64,000 nucleotides of DNA from Chiridota heheva (lineage: Eukaryota; Echinodermata; Holothuroidea; Apodida; Chiridotidae): positions 248,001 through 312,000 of the forward strand of contig JAIGNY010003302.1 of the NCBI GenBank assembly GCA_020152595.1, given 5' to 3'. A program made the translations under genes and the position numbers. The notes beneath the pieces are model-generated. The model did not search any database. It saw only the letters and a program-made list of their open reading frames with translations, and was not told where the DNA came from. Below, piece by piece: positions 46,852 to 57,709 of the stretch (position 1 is the first letter of the stretch; every line of letters begins with the position of its first letter).

Positions 46852-47162
46852 CATTTTGTTTCTTTTGAAATTCTTGTTTATATAAAATGGACATGCTTGA
46901 CCACTAAACTAATCCTTTAGCGAAGTAAGATTTTGGAATGGTTTCTTCACCATTTTGTTTCTTTTGAAGTTCTTGTTCATATAAGATGGACTTGCTTGAC
47001 CCCTGAACTTATCCTTTAAGGTTTAGTGGCATTGTGACAATCAGAGTCAAATCTACCAACAATCTTAACATAAGCTCACCACTTCTGCACAAACAAATAG
47101 TGTACAAAGTTTACTCAGCAAGAGGGATATCAAACACTCACTTTCTGGAGAAAACTGCCACC

Positions 47163-47250
47163 AGACCCCTAGCTTTATTTAAAAAGGGGCAGGGTGCTAA
47201 ATTTGTTGAAGGGCACATTAATACACACGCGGTCCAGGGGCCCCGCTTAA
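47163..47250. mobile_element. CAGACCCC-ended element, copy 1, left part (split by piggyBac-like copy 2)
   Basis: It starts CAGACCCCTAGCTTTATTTA and continues GGGGCAGGGTGCTAAATTTG, the inverted form of 58226-58288 (CACCCTGCCCC, AATCAAGCTAGGGGTCTG). A TTAA within it (47247-47250) received the 2.17-kb element. The other part runs from 49425 to about 49694, where AAGCTAGGGCACTG is the probable right terminus. Confidence 0.6.
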
Positions 47251-49420
47251 CCCTTACTCTACCAGAGCATTTAAGATTACAAGTGTTATTTTAGGGAACT
47301 TTTTGGAAAGGGGGCTTTTTAACAAATTTATCTTCATTTTCTACTGCAACAAGTTTATGTTATACGAAAGCTAAGACTTTGAACTTTATGTTGGTTTGCA
47401 TAATTATCTAGTGAATTATGCAAATTTATGTAAATGAGGTCAATGACTAAGATTATTAAATGTCCTAAAACTGCTATCTTTGCAATATTCTGCTTTCTTG
47501 TGGCTAATCAAAAAAAAAAATTGATAGAATTTAGGAATTCTTGAAAGAAGGACCTTTCATTTGATAGTACTCTTGATTTTTTTGGAGCAAGAAAAAAAAT
47601 CATGTCAATTTTTTTTTTTTTTACCTTTTGGCCTAAAAATTGACCTCTGATTTTGCCAATGATCTATCTGATAGGATTTGCCACTATACTTTCTTATAAA
47701 CATGCATTGTTCCTTTCTATGGTGCACACAACTAATATAATATAAAAAGGAAATGTTTACACCCAAATTTCAATAAAAATGTTATGCAAATGATATGTAA
47801 ATTAGCTAATTTACCTCATTTTTTATGCGCAGGCTTGAAATTTTCAGTTTATGAACCAACTTTAGCAATTGGAAGCTTTAAAAATACTTATATTTATTCA
47901 GGATATACTGAAACTTACTTTTGTTGATTCCTGTAGGAATTCTCAGTAAAAAGGTACTAAAAAATGGTTCAAAGCATCAGTAATCATGTTGACGTTGCCA
48001 AACTTGGAATCCTTCAGTGAGTTGGTACCGCATATGAAATTCAACAAATTTGTCCAAATACAGGAAAATCCTTCAGAAGTACAATTTCAACTGTTTCCAA
48101 GGAAATGCAGGGGTTGGGGTGGGGGTTCTGGTTTATTGTTTTGGGGAGGGAAAACTAGGGGAAATGCCATCCCCCCCTCAAAAAAAAAAAAAAAAAAATA
48201 TGGCCCTCTTCCAGGATCCAAATTCCTTCAAAGAAAATAACTTCCTCCTACATAAGAAAGCTTGGCCCCCACCATTGGCATCTTGCCCCAACATGTCTCT
48301 CTTTCCAACAAGATGGGACCCTTTCCCCTTAAAATTTTAATCCTACTCCACTGCATGACAACCTTCCAACATGGAATCGAAAATTCGCGAAATAGGTATA
48401 TGGGCACTATTGCACTACAAATCAAAGATTGATCTGTAAAGTTTCATCCAAAATTACTATAATAAAAACAATTCATGTTAACCACGTCGGATTTTAGTGA
48501 CCCATTTACTTGTTTATAATCATTACAAGTAAATAATCCCAGCTAAATTACACTGCTTTTGCTTAATTTTGAACGGATCAGAACTAACATTAGCTATGCC
48601 TAACGTTAAGCCTAACGAGTAACGTTAGTAAGCATGAAGTTTGAAAATTTTAAAAAATTTGAAAAAACCATTTTACCTGATTCTGATCATCTTTAGGCCT
48701 CTTTTGGGTTGGGTCCAGGTACTAAAAGACCTCCATCACTGGCGATAGCCTTCTGACATTTCCTAATCCTCAGTTTCACTTTCAAACAATATTCGAGATA
48801 CACATTCTTCTGTCGCCTCAACGTAAATGTTAAAAAAGTTTAAAAATAACTTGAGTGACATGGCTATAAAACGTTTTAGCAACGATCGAGGGGGTATGTC
48901 TTTTATTGCAGCAATCCATGTGAAAGCACGTTGATTACGCTACAGAATGGTGTTTGAAACTTTTCATTACGATATAGGGGTGGATCGCACGATTTTTTAA
49001 CAAAAAGGGTCAAAAATTTACCAAAAATCACAAACTTTTACATATTTTACAAATAATTTAAAAATAATGACCAGGTATGAGCAAAATGTGATTAGATTTG
49101 GACAATATGACTTGTCTATATAGTATATATAAAAAGAAAATATCTAAATTTGTTTTCTAAGCAATTTTTAATTTTTCAAAAATATGCATTTTTCGGGACA
49201 TTTTAAACAAAAAGGTAAATTTCTGAATGTTTGGACAAAATTTGCCAAAAAAATGTGAGTATAGACCCCCCCAAAATTTTTTTTTTTATGAAAGATGATT
49301 CCGAGATCTTTGCAATGAAACCATTTGCACCCCTATAGAATGTTTGTAAGGTCCCGATTTGTTTTTTGGAAAAAGGTAGTTTCAAAACAGCGATATTATC
49401 GCCGCTTGGTAGAGTAAGAG
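47251..49420. mobile_element. piggyBac-like non-autonomous DNA transposon, copy 2 (2.17 kb)
   Basis: It lies between TTAA at 47247-47250 and TTAA at 49421-49424. The left end is CCCTTACTCTACCAGAGC, the right end TTGGTAGAGTAAGAG. It is homologous to 1053-3179 from end to end with many point differences and small indels, so the two are not recent duplicates of one another. It contains poly-T and poly-A runs near 47608 and 48180. No transposase-like frame; the largest frame (96 codons, 48050-48340) is not preserved in copy 1. Confidence 0.82.
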
Positions 49421-49424
49421 TTAA

Positions 49425-49694
49425 GTCCCTCGTGAAGCTCTGGGATTTGAGCTATAATCGTACCTCAGAATGAAACTATTCTGACTCATGGGACCATTTA
49501 AGAGCCAAGCAGACAATTTCTTACTATGCTATCATTCTGTATCCATGTAAGGTTATTCCATTTATGAATTTGATTAAGAATATTAGGTTTTAACATTTTT
49601 TCTGATGAGGGGTAGGGCGGACCACAAGAGTGTGGGGAGGGGCAAGGTAGGCTAATGGAGTGGCGGGGCAGGCCGCCACTCTAAAACAGCAAAG
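49425..49694. mobile_element. CAGACCCC-ended element, copy 1, right part
   Basis: It continues the element after the piggyBac-like insert and ends GGCCGCCACTCTAAAACAGC, AAAGCTAGGGCACTG. This mirrors the left part of the copy at 57710 (CTAGCTTTGCTGTTTTAAAG). The middle (49430-49600) has no visible counterpart, so assignment of that stretch is tentative. Confidence 0.5.
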
Positions 49695-50271
49695 CTAGGG
49701 CACTGTGCCCCTTGACAAACCAATAGACAAAACATGAAGCAACAGTGCGGCATTTATATTATTTAAGAAAATTAAATAAGAAGTCGACAAAATTGCATGA
49801 CCTTCACCAATAAATCTGATCAATCATGCTAGTAATGTCACTTCTGCGGCAGCAAATAATTGGCTTGTCGGTGCATGCTTGTTGGTGATCTTGTCGGTGC
49901 ATGGTCGGTGGTTGTGTAAACATTTAGACCAGCCAGAAACATTGGATCGTTTCATATTTCTGATTTCCACCAAAAAAATTCCTCCAAAAATGTCTTTCCT
50001 TTTCAAAAATTGAAAATTCCCTGTAATATTCCTCCATTAATGTAATTGACATTTGGACTAAACCACATTTGCTTCATGAAAAATTCAAACAGGTTAATTA
50101 TGAATGACTCTAGACATTTTCTATTTGAAATGGAGACAATGTCATTCCATGTATGAGAAAGACAGAATTAACTATAACATATCACTATCTTCTTACCTGA
50201 TATATGTCTTTCTTTGCATAATTTGTCATTTTTTGTTATAGGAATGTCTGTATCCCCTCTAAAAGTAAAAA
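49695..50271. other. Gene-free stretch
   Basis: Unique AT-rich sequence. A small cluster of CTTGTCGGTGCATG direct repeats lies near 49865-49905. No gene is recognised. Confidence 0.5.
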
Positions 50272-50462
50272 GAGAGCGGGATCGGATAGCGGGATTGGAT
50301 AGCGGGATCGGATAGCGGGATCGGATAGCTGGATCGGATAGATGGATCGGATAGCTGGATCGGATAGATGGATCGGATAGCTGAATCGGATAGCGGGATC
50401 GGATAGTGGGATCGGATAGCGGGATCGGATAGCGGGATCGGATAGCGGGATCGGATAGGTTA
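50272..50462. repeat. 13-bp minisatellite, about 14 units
   Basis: Units are GATAGCGGGATCG with variants GATAGATGGATCG, GATAGCTGGATCG and GATAGTGGGATCG. GGATC/GATCC-type sites occur in every unit. The array has sharp boundaries in unique DNA. Confidence 0.95.
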
Positions 50463-51251
50463 TTGAGTCAGACGGATGGGAGAGGTCTGGCAGTTCACAT
50501 TACCACTCTGCCAGCCCTAATGCTCTTCCACATAAGACAAGTATTCTCTGTGGAGATCATATTAAGATCAAGCTACTGTGTCTCCAAGAGAAATTGATAC
50601 TTGTCACAAACGTCTTCTCACGGAGATTACATCCTTAAAACATTCTTCAGAGGAATGTTAACAGTAATATGCAATGTTTAATCCAAGACAAAAATACCTT
50701 CTAATCTGTATGATACATTTTAAAGGTGGACCTCATATTTATTTGTGCACCCTAAAGTTTACCACTTGCTTAAGAATATTAGATAACTACTTGGTATAAA
50801 TGTTGGTGTAAGTAAGAGAGGATCAAACATAATATAATATAATAATATAAAATTTGATATTATGATATTATATTATTGTTGTTTATTTCGTTTTCCCCAA
50901 ATCTTAGTTAGGGGACTGTAGTCTGTAGGTATGGAGGAACTATTCATTTTAGACAAACAAATTACTTTTTTATCTAAAAAAACATAGGCTTGAAATAACA
51001 TGAAATAATTTGTGATTTATATTCCAGAACCTAAAAAGATGGAATCTCGTACCAAGAAAATTGCTTGGCATGTGACGAGTAAATCTGATACATATTCTTC
51101 ACTTCATTTCCATGGAGTTTATTGATTGGTTTGTTCATATTTGTGTAAAGCATTTTGACCAATTAGAAACGCTGAATTATATTGTTTATTTATCTCTAAA
51201 TTAACCCAATATCTGAGCATTAAAGGAAAATTCCTGTAAATTGTTATTGTC
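50463..51251. other. Gene-free stretch with an AT-rich inverted patch
   Basis: No gene is recognised. Near 50828-50880 an AATATAATATAATAATATAA patch is followed by GATATTATGATATTATATTA, a loose inverted repeat. The rest appears unique. Confidence 0.5.
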
Positions 51252-52242
51252 ATATATACAGAGAATAAAGTAATGATTGATGGCTTGTCACAAAATGTCA
51301 TGTCACAAAATTTCAAAGTTGTCACATAAATGTCTCAACTGTCACATAATTTTTGTCACCTTTTGCACAGAATGTCTCATCAGTTTTGCCTGTCTCATTG
51401 ATTGGCATAGATTCACACATCATGACCTGTCTCATTGATTGGCATAGATTCACACATCATGACCTGTCTCATTGATTGGCATAGATTCACACATCATGAC
51501 CTGTCTCATTGATTGGCATAGATTCACACATCATGACCTGTCTCATTGATTGGCATAGATTCACACATCATGACCTGTCTCATTGATTGGCATAGATTCA
51601 CACATCATGACCTGTCTCATTGATTGGCATAGATTCACACATCATGACCTGTCTCATTGATTGGCATAGATTCACACATCATGACCTGTCTCATTGATTG
51701 GCATAGATTCACACATCATGACCTGTCTCATTGATTGGCATAGATTCACACATCATGACCTGTCTCATTGATTGGCATAGATTCACACATCATGACCTGT
51801 CTCATTGATTGGCATAGATTCACACATCATGACCAGTCTCATTGATTGGCATAGATTCACACATCATGACCTGTCTCATTGATTGGCATAGATTCACATC
51901 ATGACCTGTCTCATTGATTGGCATAGATTCACACATCATGACCTGTCTCATTGACTGGCATAGATTCACACATCATGACCTGTCTCATTGATTGGCATAG
52001 ATTCACACATCATGACCTGTCTCATTGATTGGCATAGATTCACACATCATGACCTGTCTCATTGATTGGCATAGATTCACACATCATGACCTGTCTCATT
52101 GATTGGCATAGATTCACACATCATGACCTGTCTCATTGATTGGCATAGATTCACACATCATGACCTGTCTCATTGATTGGCATAGATTCACACCTCATGA
52201 CCAGTCTCATTGATTGGCATAGATTCACACATCATGACCAGT
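51252..52242. repeat. Dispersed GTCACA-rich element with an internal 37-bp array
   Basis: It opens with TATATACAGAGAATAAAG, ATTGATGGCTTGTCACAAAA and repeated TGTCACA words, related to 52243-52787 and 61256-61800 but more diverged. From about 51391 a 37-bp unit (GTCTCATTGATTGGCATAGA, TTCACACATCATGACCT) repeats about 23 times to 52240. The related blocks contain this unit once each (52491 and 61500), so the array expanded from a single copy in this element. Confidence 0.9.
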
Positions 52243-52787
52243 TTAAGCTTGTGAAGTTTACTTGTTACAGAGAATGGAGTGATGATTGATGGCTTGTTAC
52301 TAAGCTTGCATGGTCTACCAGTTTCGTAATTCAAAGCGGTTCTGCGAAACCGCAGTTTCGGTCTCACTCATGTTTTATGAAAAGCCAAAAGTAAATTGCC
52401 AAAAGACAAAGTTCAAATTTCTTCAATACATGTCTCGAATATCACATAATTTTTGGTACCTTTTGCACAGAATATCACATCAGTTTTGCCTGTCTCATTG
52501 ATTGGCATAGATTCACACCCCATGACCAGTTGACCCGTAATACTCATACAAAGGATCATTTGGTTAGGTCTGTTTCATAAAAAATGGAATCCACAACTAA
52601 AATGCAACATCAAATTATATGGCCTACTACCAATAAGTGTGAGTGAAGGGGTAAAATATGCCACAAACTGTCAGACAAATTCTAATACATCTGTTTACGT
52701 TCATTTTGTCACATTGTCACAAACTTTTCAAAATGTCACAGATTTTTGGACACAAAAGGTCATTATGTCACAGATGCTCCATTCTTT
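52243..52787. repeat. Recent duplicate block, copy 1
   Basis: It starts TTTAAGCTTGTGAAGTTTAC and is nearly identical to 61251-61800 for the first ~330 bp, including a small hairpin CGGTTCTGCGAAACCG and a 63-codon frame with the same protein in both copies. It ends with CAGATGCTCCATTCTTTG, the inverted form of the left CAGAGAATGGAG, so it may be a short inverted-end element. No known domain is present in the frame. Confidence 0.8.
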
Positions 52788-53290
52788 GTATATATAACAG
52801 AGGACTATGAAAGAAACAATTTGGTGTAAAAATCATGTTAATATTTTTTCCTGTTTAGGGAGTTATTGCATTTCCAAGGTTGCGTGAGTGTGTTGAAAAG
52901 TGACCTCACAGTGTACAGTATGATGTCACAAGTGCAAATCCAGACAATTTCTTTTAAAAATCAATTGCCTCTTCCCAAATAAGCGGAACCATTTTTTCTA
53001 TATTTAATGAGATAGGAGTAGAAGTTACACTTTTTATGAACGTGCTTACATCTGCCCATGAACCTTACTTACTCTTTAAATAAATGAAAAACATTTGGGG
53101 GTTTTATAGAAATAGGTAAGAATTGTCTTGGATCCGCCTTTATGACATCACATTTTACACTGTGAGGCACACATTTTTTTCAACTTAAACATCTTGTGCA
53201 ATCTTTGAAATGCAATAACTCCTAAACGAATAGAAATATGAACATGATTTTACAAACAATTTCTTTGATATCCCTCTATCATATAAATGA
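52788..53290. mobile_element. Foldback element with ~150-bp inverted arms
   Basis: The left arm (AGAGGACTATGAAAGAAACA, AGGGAGTTATTGCATTTCCA, GTGACCTCACAGTGTACAG) is the inverted counterpart of the right arm (CACTGTGAGGCACAC, TGAAATGCAATAACTCCT, CAATTTCTTTGATATCCCTCT). The outer edges are near TATATAACAG and CTCTATCATATA. A single arm is present at 60515-60665. No coding capacity; superfamily unknown. Confidence 0.78.
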
Positions 53291-53934
53291 AAATATAAAT
53301 TCACGGGAATATTGGCATTTTGCTCTTTTTTTAATTCGAAATGTCAATAAAGTTTTTATGGACAGCAATTTTATTTGGCAGTCTTTGGCAACCATAAACT
53401 TATATTCATTTTATTTTGGCCTTAGCTTCATGGGAATAAAAACAAAAACAAAAAAACAATTTCTCTTTGAGGTCCATACTACTCTCAGATAAATAAACTG
53501 TTACAGATAGGAACATCAATCATGGGTTAACTCCCAAGGTGACATTGTTATAAGATTTGACCAATCACCACACAAAGGTACCCACATCTGTCATCACCTC
53601 TATACTCCTTCATGTAGCGGAACACCTTTTGACTGCCATTGACCTTACAGATTATTTTTGGAATTATTTTTGCAGTATAAAGAGTGATTTATGTATCTAA
53701 AAGTGTATTAAGTATAACTTATATCCCATGCAATCTGGCTTAATATAATAATCAAATTCCTCTACACAAATACATTTTTCTTTAACAGGAAGAAAAAAAA
53801 ATAGGACAAAAATAAATGATTGCAAGACACTATTTACATCAACAAATGGACCTAAGAGTATAAAATATTGATAGATGGAAAATGAAGCATACAGTATTCT
53901 TAAAGTATCCTAAATATTGTGAGGCGAAAGTTAT
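53291..53934. other. Gene-free stretch
   Basis: Unique AT-rich sequence with no recognised gene or repeat. Confidence 0.5.
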
Positions 53935-54910
53935 TACCTCCACCAATAAAGTTGGACGGAGGTTATGTTTTCGCCTTTGTTTGTTTGTTTGTTTGTTTGT
54001 TTGTTTGTTTGCCATAAAGATATCTCAAGAACTGACAGTTGAATTTGGATTAAATTTGGTGTATAGTTTTGTTACTGCTTAAGAAGTGATTAAAATTTGA
54101 GATGTATTGGAGCAGGGAAAGGGTGCAAATGGGGATAAAGACATTTTGTCTGTAAATCAAGATTTCTTAAGAACTGAGAACTGATCATTGGATTTGAATC
54201 AAAACTGGTGTGTTGTTTGTTACTGCTTTAGAAAGTGAATACAATTTGTGATGTATTGGAGTAGGGGAAGGGCAAAAGAAGAGGGGTGGGGATGTTTTAG
54301 AGTGATTTGTTTGTCATTATCATATCTCAAAAGTAGTCACTGGATTTGGATTTAATTTGGTGTTTGGTTTTGTTCCTGCTTAAGGAAGAAGTTATTGAAT
54401 ATTATTATATCAAATATTTTGTAGACTTTTTAAGGAAACTAATCGTCAACCTGTCTTAAGAATCTGAAAAACATTTAGTAAGGAAATTCCAGCCTTCCAT
54501 GAGGAAAACTGAAGAAACTTTAACTTTTTCTGAGGAACTCTGAAGAAACTGAGGAATTCTCAAAAAGCTTTTGAGGAAATCCCAGGCAAAACTGTGGATG
54601 GCCAGCCAGCCGGTACGGACAGACGAAATCGCCATAACATAGGTTCGCATTATGCTTCGCATGCTCACCAAAATGGTTGACAACATTAGCATTTGTACAA
54701 TGACTAACAACATTATCATAGCAAGTATGATGCAAAGCGGTTGTTCATTTATCCTATTTCGAGAATTTGTCAGTAAGCCCCACCTACTCAATTAACATTC
54801 ATGACATCACTACCACAACATTAGAACATATGCACAGACAATAAATCCTATGCACGAGTACCACATATGGCATAAATCCGATAAACCGTTCATGAGATAT
54901 GGTGTTTATA
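53935..54910. repeat. Dispersed repeat with hairpin head, (TTTG)n and internal direct repeats
   Basis: It opens with ACCTCCACCAATAAAGTTGG and ACGGAGGTTATGTTTTCG, where ACCTCC and GGAGGT pair as a hairpin, then (TTTG)9-10 at 53976-54013. Next come three diverged blocks containing GAACTGACAGTTGAATTTGG, TTTGGTGTATAGTTTTGTTAC and GATGTATTGGAGCAGGG (near 54025, 54170 and 54330). The end region (GGTACGGACAGACGAAATCG, CATAACATAGGTTCGCATT) resembles the end of a widespread class of invertebrate repeats. The last part matches the family of 12890-13690. Confidence 0.6.
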
Positions 54911-54937
54911 TCATTTAGCACTTTCACATATGATTAA

Positions 54938-54983
54938 TGGATTAGTTCAGTGGTCAAGTAAGTTTATCTTACATGAAAGTTTA
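54938..54983. mobile_element. MITE-A left-end fragment
   Basis: TTAA (54934-54937) followed by TGGATTAGTTCAGTGGTCAA and GTAAGTTTATCTTACATGAA. It stops abruptly where the LINE copy 3 sequence begins, so either the LINE interrupted it or a deletion joined the two. Confidence 0.75.
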
Positions 54984-54984
54984 A

Positions 54985-56968
54985 TGAAAGGGTAATGTGG
55001 ACGTTGTCGGGACAGGAGATTGTGGATGGTGGGTTTGACCCGAAATGGTGAGCTGGATGACATGGAGTTTGTTATAAATTTGGGAGTCCCATGAGGTTTG
55101 CAAGCGGTCACGAACAAGGGAAGCGATAAGCGGTTTGATGTCAGAAAGGGTTTGGGAAAGGGAGTAGGATGGAGGTTGAGGGCAAGCTTAGCGGCTGCAT
55201 CAGCTCTGTCATTGCCAGGAATGCCAACATGGCTGGGTGTCCAGAAGAAAATAATACTTTTCCTGCAGAGGTGGGGTAAAATGAGTTTACGGAGGAGGAG
55301 GTGGGATGTGGGGTTATCCTATTTAAAATTGAGTAAAGAAGGACAGCCTTTAAATCAGAGAAGATGACAAAGTGGCTGAGCGAGGAGTACTCAATAAAGT
55401 TAGGGCAAGGAGGATGGCCTTGGCCTCAGCTGAGAAGATGGATGAGTAGACGGGAAGTCTGCTACTGAGGGTGATGTCTTGGATGACCGCAGAAGCAGCT
55501 GTCTTGTTGCCCTCCTTGGACCCATCAGAATAGATGGAGGTGTAATTTGAGAGTTGGTCTTTGACTTGGTTGTGGAGATTGATGAAGATGTTAGGATGGG
55601 TTTGAGCTTTGTGATGAGTGGAGAGGCCCAGGTGGACAGAAGGAAGGGGGTGGCCCAAGGAGGAAAAGTGGGCCAGGAGAAGGTGCCAAGAGTGGTGGGA
55701 TTGATGCCGAGATGGAGAAGGTCTGATTTAATGCATAAGCTGAAGGGAGGGGATAGGGTTTTAGTCCTATCAAAAAGGGAGGAAAAATTGGGGTACCTAA
55801 TGAGGTTGTAAACAGGGTTCTTGGTGTTGGCGAGGGCTCTAAAAGCATAGGAGAGGCTAACGCTTTCTACACCTTAGAAGAAAGGGAGGTTCGTTGGCTT
55901 CAATGTGAAGGCTGGTGATGGGGGATGTCCTGTAGGCACCTAGACAAAGCCTGATGGCTTCTTTTTGGATGGTTCTGATGTAGTTGAGGTAAGAGTTGTG
56001 AGTGGCACAGAAGACAATATTGCTGTAGTCGAGCTTGGCATGAATGGTGAGCCTGAAAATTTGGAGGAGAGCATGGGGGTTTGCACCCCAAGTGGTGTTG
56101 GAGAGGAGGCAGAGAATATTGAGGGAGCTGTTGCATTTTTTTCAGGTTGGTGATGTGTCATTTGTAGAAGAGCTTGAGGTCTAGGGTTAAACCCAGGAAC
56201 TTAGTGTGGTCAACTTTAGGGATGAGATTGCTTTTAAGCACGAGGTTCAGGTTGGGGTGGAGCTTGTTGCAATGATGGAAGTACATGCAGACTGTCTTGT
56301 CTTTGAAGAATTTAAAATTGTTATTGTTGCAGCAGTCTTGCAGCCAGTTCAGGCTGAGTTAGAGCCTGTTTTCGAAAAGAGGAAAGTTAGGGGAGGAGTA
56401 AAAAGATGGTAAAGTCAACCAAGTATTGGACACATTTAATGTTGGAGCCATGGGTTGTCTGCAATGTCGTTAATGCTAAGGTTAAAGAGAGTGGGGGAGA
56501 GGATGCTGCTTTGGAGGAAGCACTCTCCTTGGAGGTAGGGGTTGGAGGTGTGGCCAATACAAACTTAGAACTACTTGGGTAAGAGGAAGTTTTGAATAAA
56601 GATGGAAAGTAGTGTCGAAAGCTTTCTTGAGGTCGAAAAAGATGGCAAAAGATTCCCGGATAGCAGTGTCGAGCGTAATTAACAGGTCCAGGGTATTGCA
56701 ACGTTTCCGGAAGCTGCTTTGGTGAGGGGAGAGGATTCTGTTGGTTTCAAGGAACCAGTTTAGTCTCTGGTTAATGATCCTTTCCATAATTTGACAGAGA
56801 CAGCTGGTGAGGGCGATGGGCCGGTAGCTGGAGAGGTTGGTACTGATAGCTATCCTCCAGATAGGGGAAAGGAATGTGAGGACCAAATGTGGTTGAGGAT
56901 GGTGAGTAGGGTAGTGGTGGCCTTGTTGAGGAGGTGTTTCAGGAACTGGTAGGTTATGAACTGGTAGG
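54985..56968 (-). mobile_element. I-type LINE copy 3, truncated at both ends
   Basis: Minus strand. It lacks the Cys/His tail and 3' untranslated end, joining MITE-A sequence at about 54985 instead of ending in CAAA repeats. The 5' limit is about 56968, inside the RT N-terminal region. Loss of the 3' end is not the usual LINE truncation and suggests a later deletion. Confidence 0.82.
54990..56965 (-). pseudogene. LINE ORF2 remnant: RT and RNase H
   Basis: The frame order from 56965 downward: LKHLLNKATTTLLTILNHIW, then the RT entry block SYRPIALTSCLCQIMERIIN and RLNWFLETNRILSPHQSSFR (about 56720-56835), then motif A FFDLKKAFDTT (about 56620-56650). A deletion and the broken area around the YVDD box follow (56390-56420 reads with a shifted frame). 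The thumb region comes next, then RNase H with YSDGSKEGNKTAA (Asp kept, Thr changed to Ser) and FSAEAKAILLAL (about 55400-55540). The FSDS block reads FSDL. Multiple frame changes; no function expected. It alone preserves the RT N-terminal part that copy 1 lost and copy 2 deleted. Confidence 0.83.
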
Positions 56969-57709
56969 GGATTTGAATTACATATTTTTTTTACTTCATA
57001 GAAAAATTTGTGGATGAGCTTTTTCTACAACAAACGAGATTGCATTTTTTTAAAAACTTTTACCCGTTCAAGATTATTACAAGCAATTTCTACCCAAAAT
57101 ATCATTATGAATATCTAATATACTGTAATTGTCTTGCATGTAGGAGACTATACTCACACACGATCTCAAGCTAAGCCCTGAAACTGTCATGCACTACTGA
57201 AAACCAAACATAAAACCTTCTCTACAATTGGCGCCAAAAGGGCCATGAGCCAACTTGCATATATTTCAATAAAGATGAAAATATTTTAATTTTCTGACAT
57301 TCCCAGGATCCTTAATTTGCTATAAAAGTATTTCAATGTTATCATATGATATCCAACAGTACCAACCACTTTACTGTAGTACATAAATTCTATAGCTTTA
57401 AACCACTTCAAATTCTTTAAGAAGTGAAATCAGACACTTTCTTGATGTGTCTCTATGTAGTGGTTCTTCAAGAATTTACAGAAATGTTGCTTATCAGAAA
57501 TAAAATAAAAATCAAACAGGAGCATTTCTACTGAGAGTGAAGCAGCAATTTTTGGTATGGTTTACTGTTGATCTCTAAAAAAATAGTTTGACTCCAATTG
57601 TATTGTAGCAAAATAAAATCTGGCTACAAAATATTTTAAATGACTATCAAACAAATTAATTTTGTCAACTTCTACAAACTTTTCTTTTTCTTTTTAATCA
57701 TCCTGACCC
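56969..57709. other. Gene-free stretch
   Basis: Unique AT-rich sequence, no recognised gene or repeat. Confidence 0.5.

Larger units (their letters stand above)
46146..47015. repeat. Tandem duplication of a MITE-A right end carrying a SINE
   Basis: Two units of about 388 bp (46146-46530 and 46531-46918), each made of MITE-A right arm (GAAGTAAGATTTTTGAATGG, ACCATTTTGTTTCTT), a minus-strand SINE, and the arm's last ~70 bp ending at AACTAATCCTT. A third, SINE-free unit (46919-47015) shows the uninterrupted arm: ACCATTTTGTTTCTTTTGAAG. The SINE inserted once, and the arm-plus-SINE was then duplicated. Confidence 0.88.

Noticed and set aside
51391..52240. CRISPR-like regular direct repeats of 37 bp
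   Set aside because: Units are contiguous with no unique spacers, no cas genes are present, and the context is a metazoan genome.
52310..52501. 63-codon frame identical to one at 61319-61510, possible conserved small protein
   Set aside because: The whole surrounding 330-bp block is nearly identical, so identity reflects recent duplication, not protein conservation.
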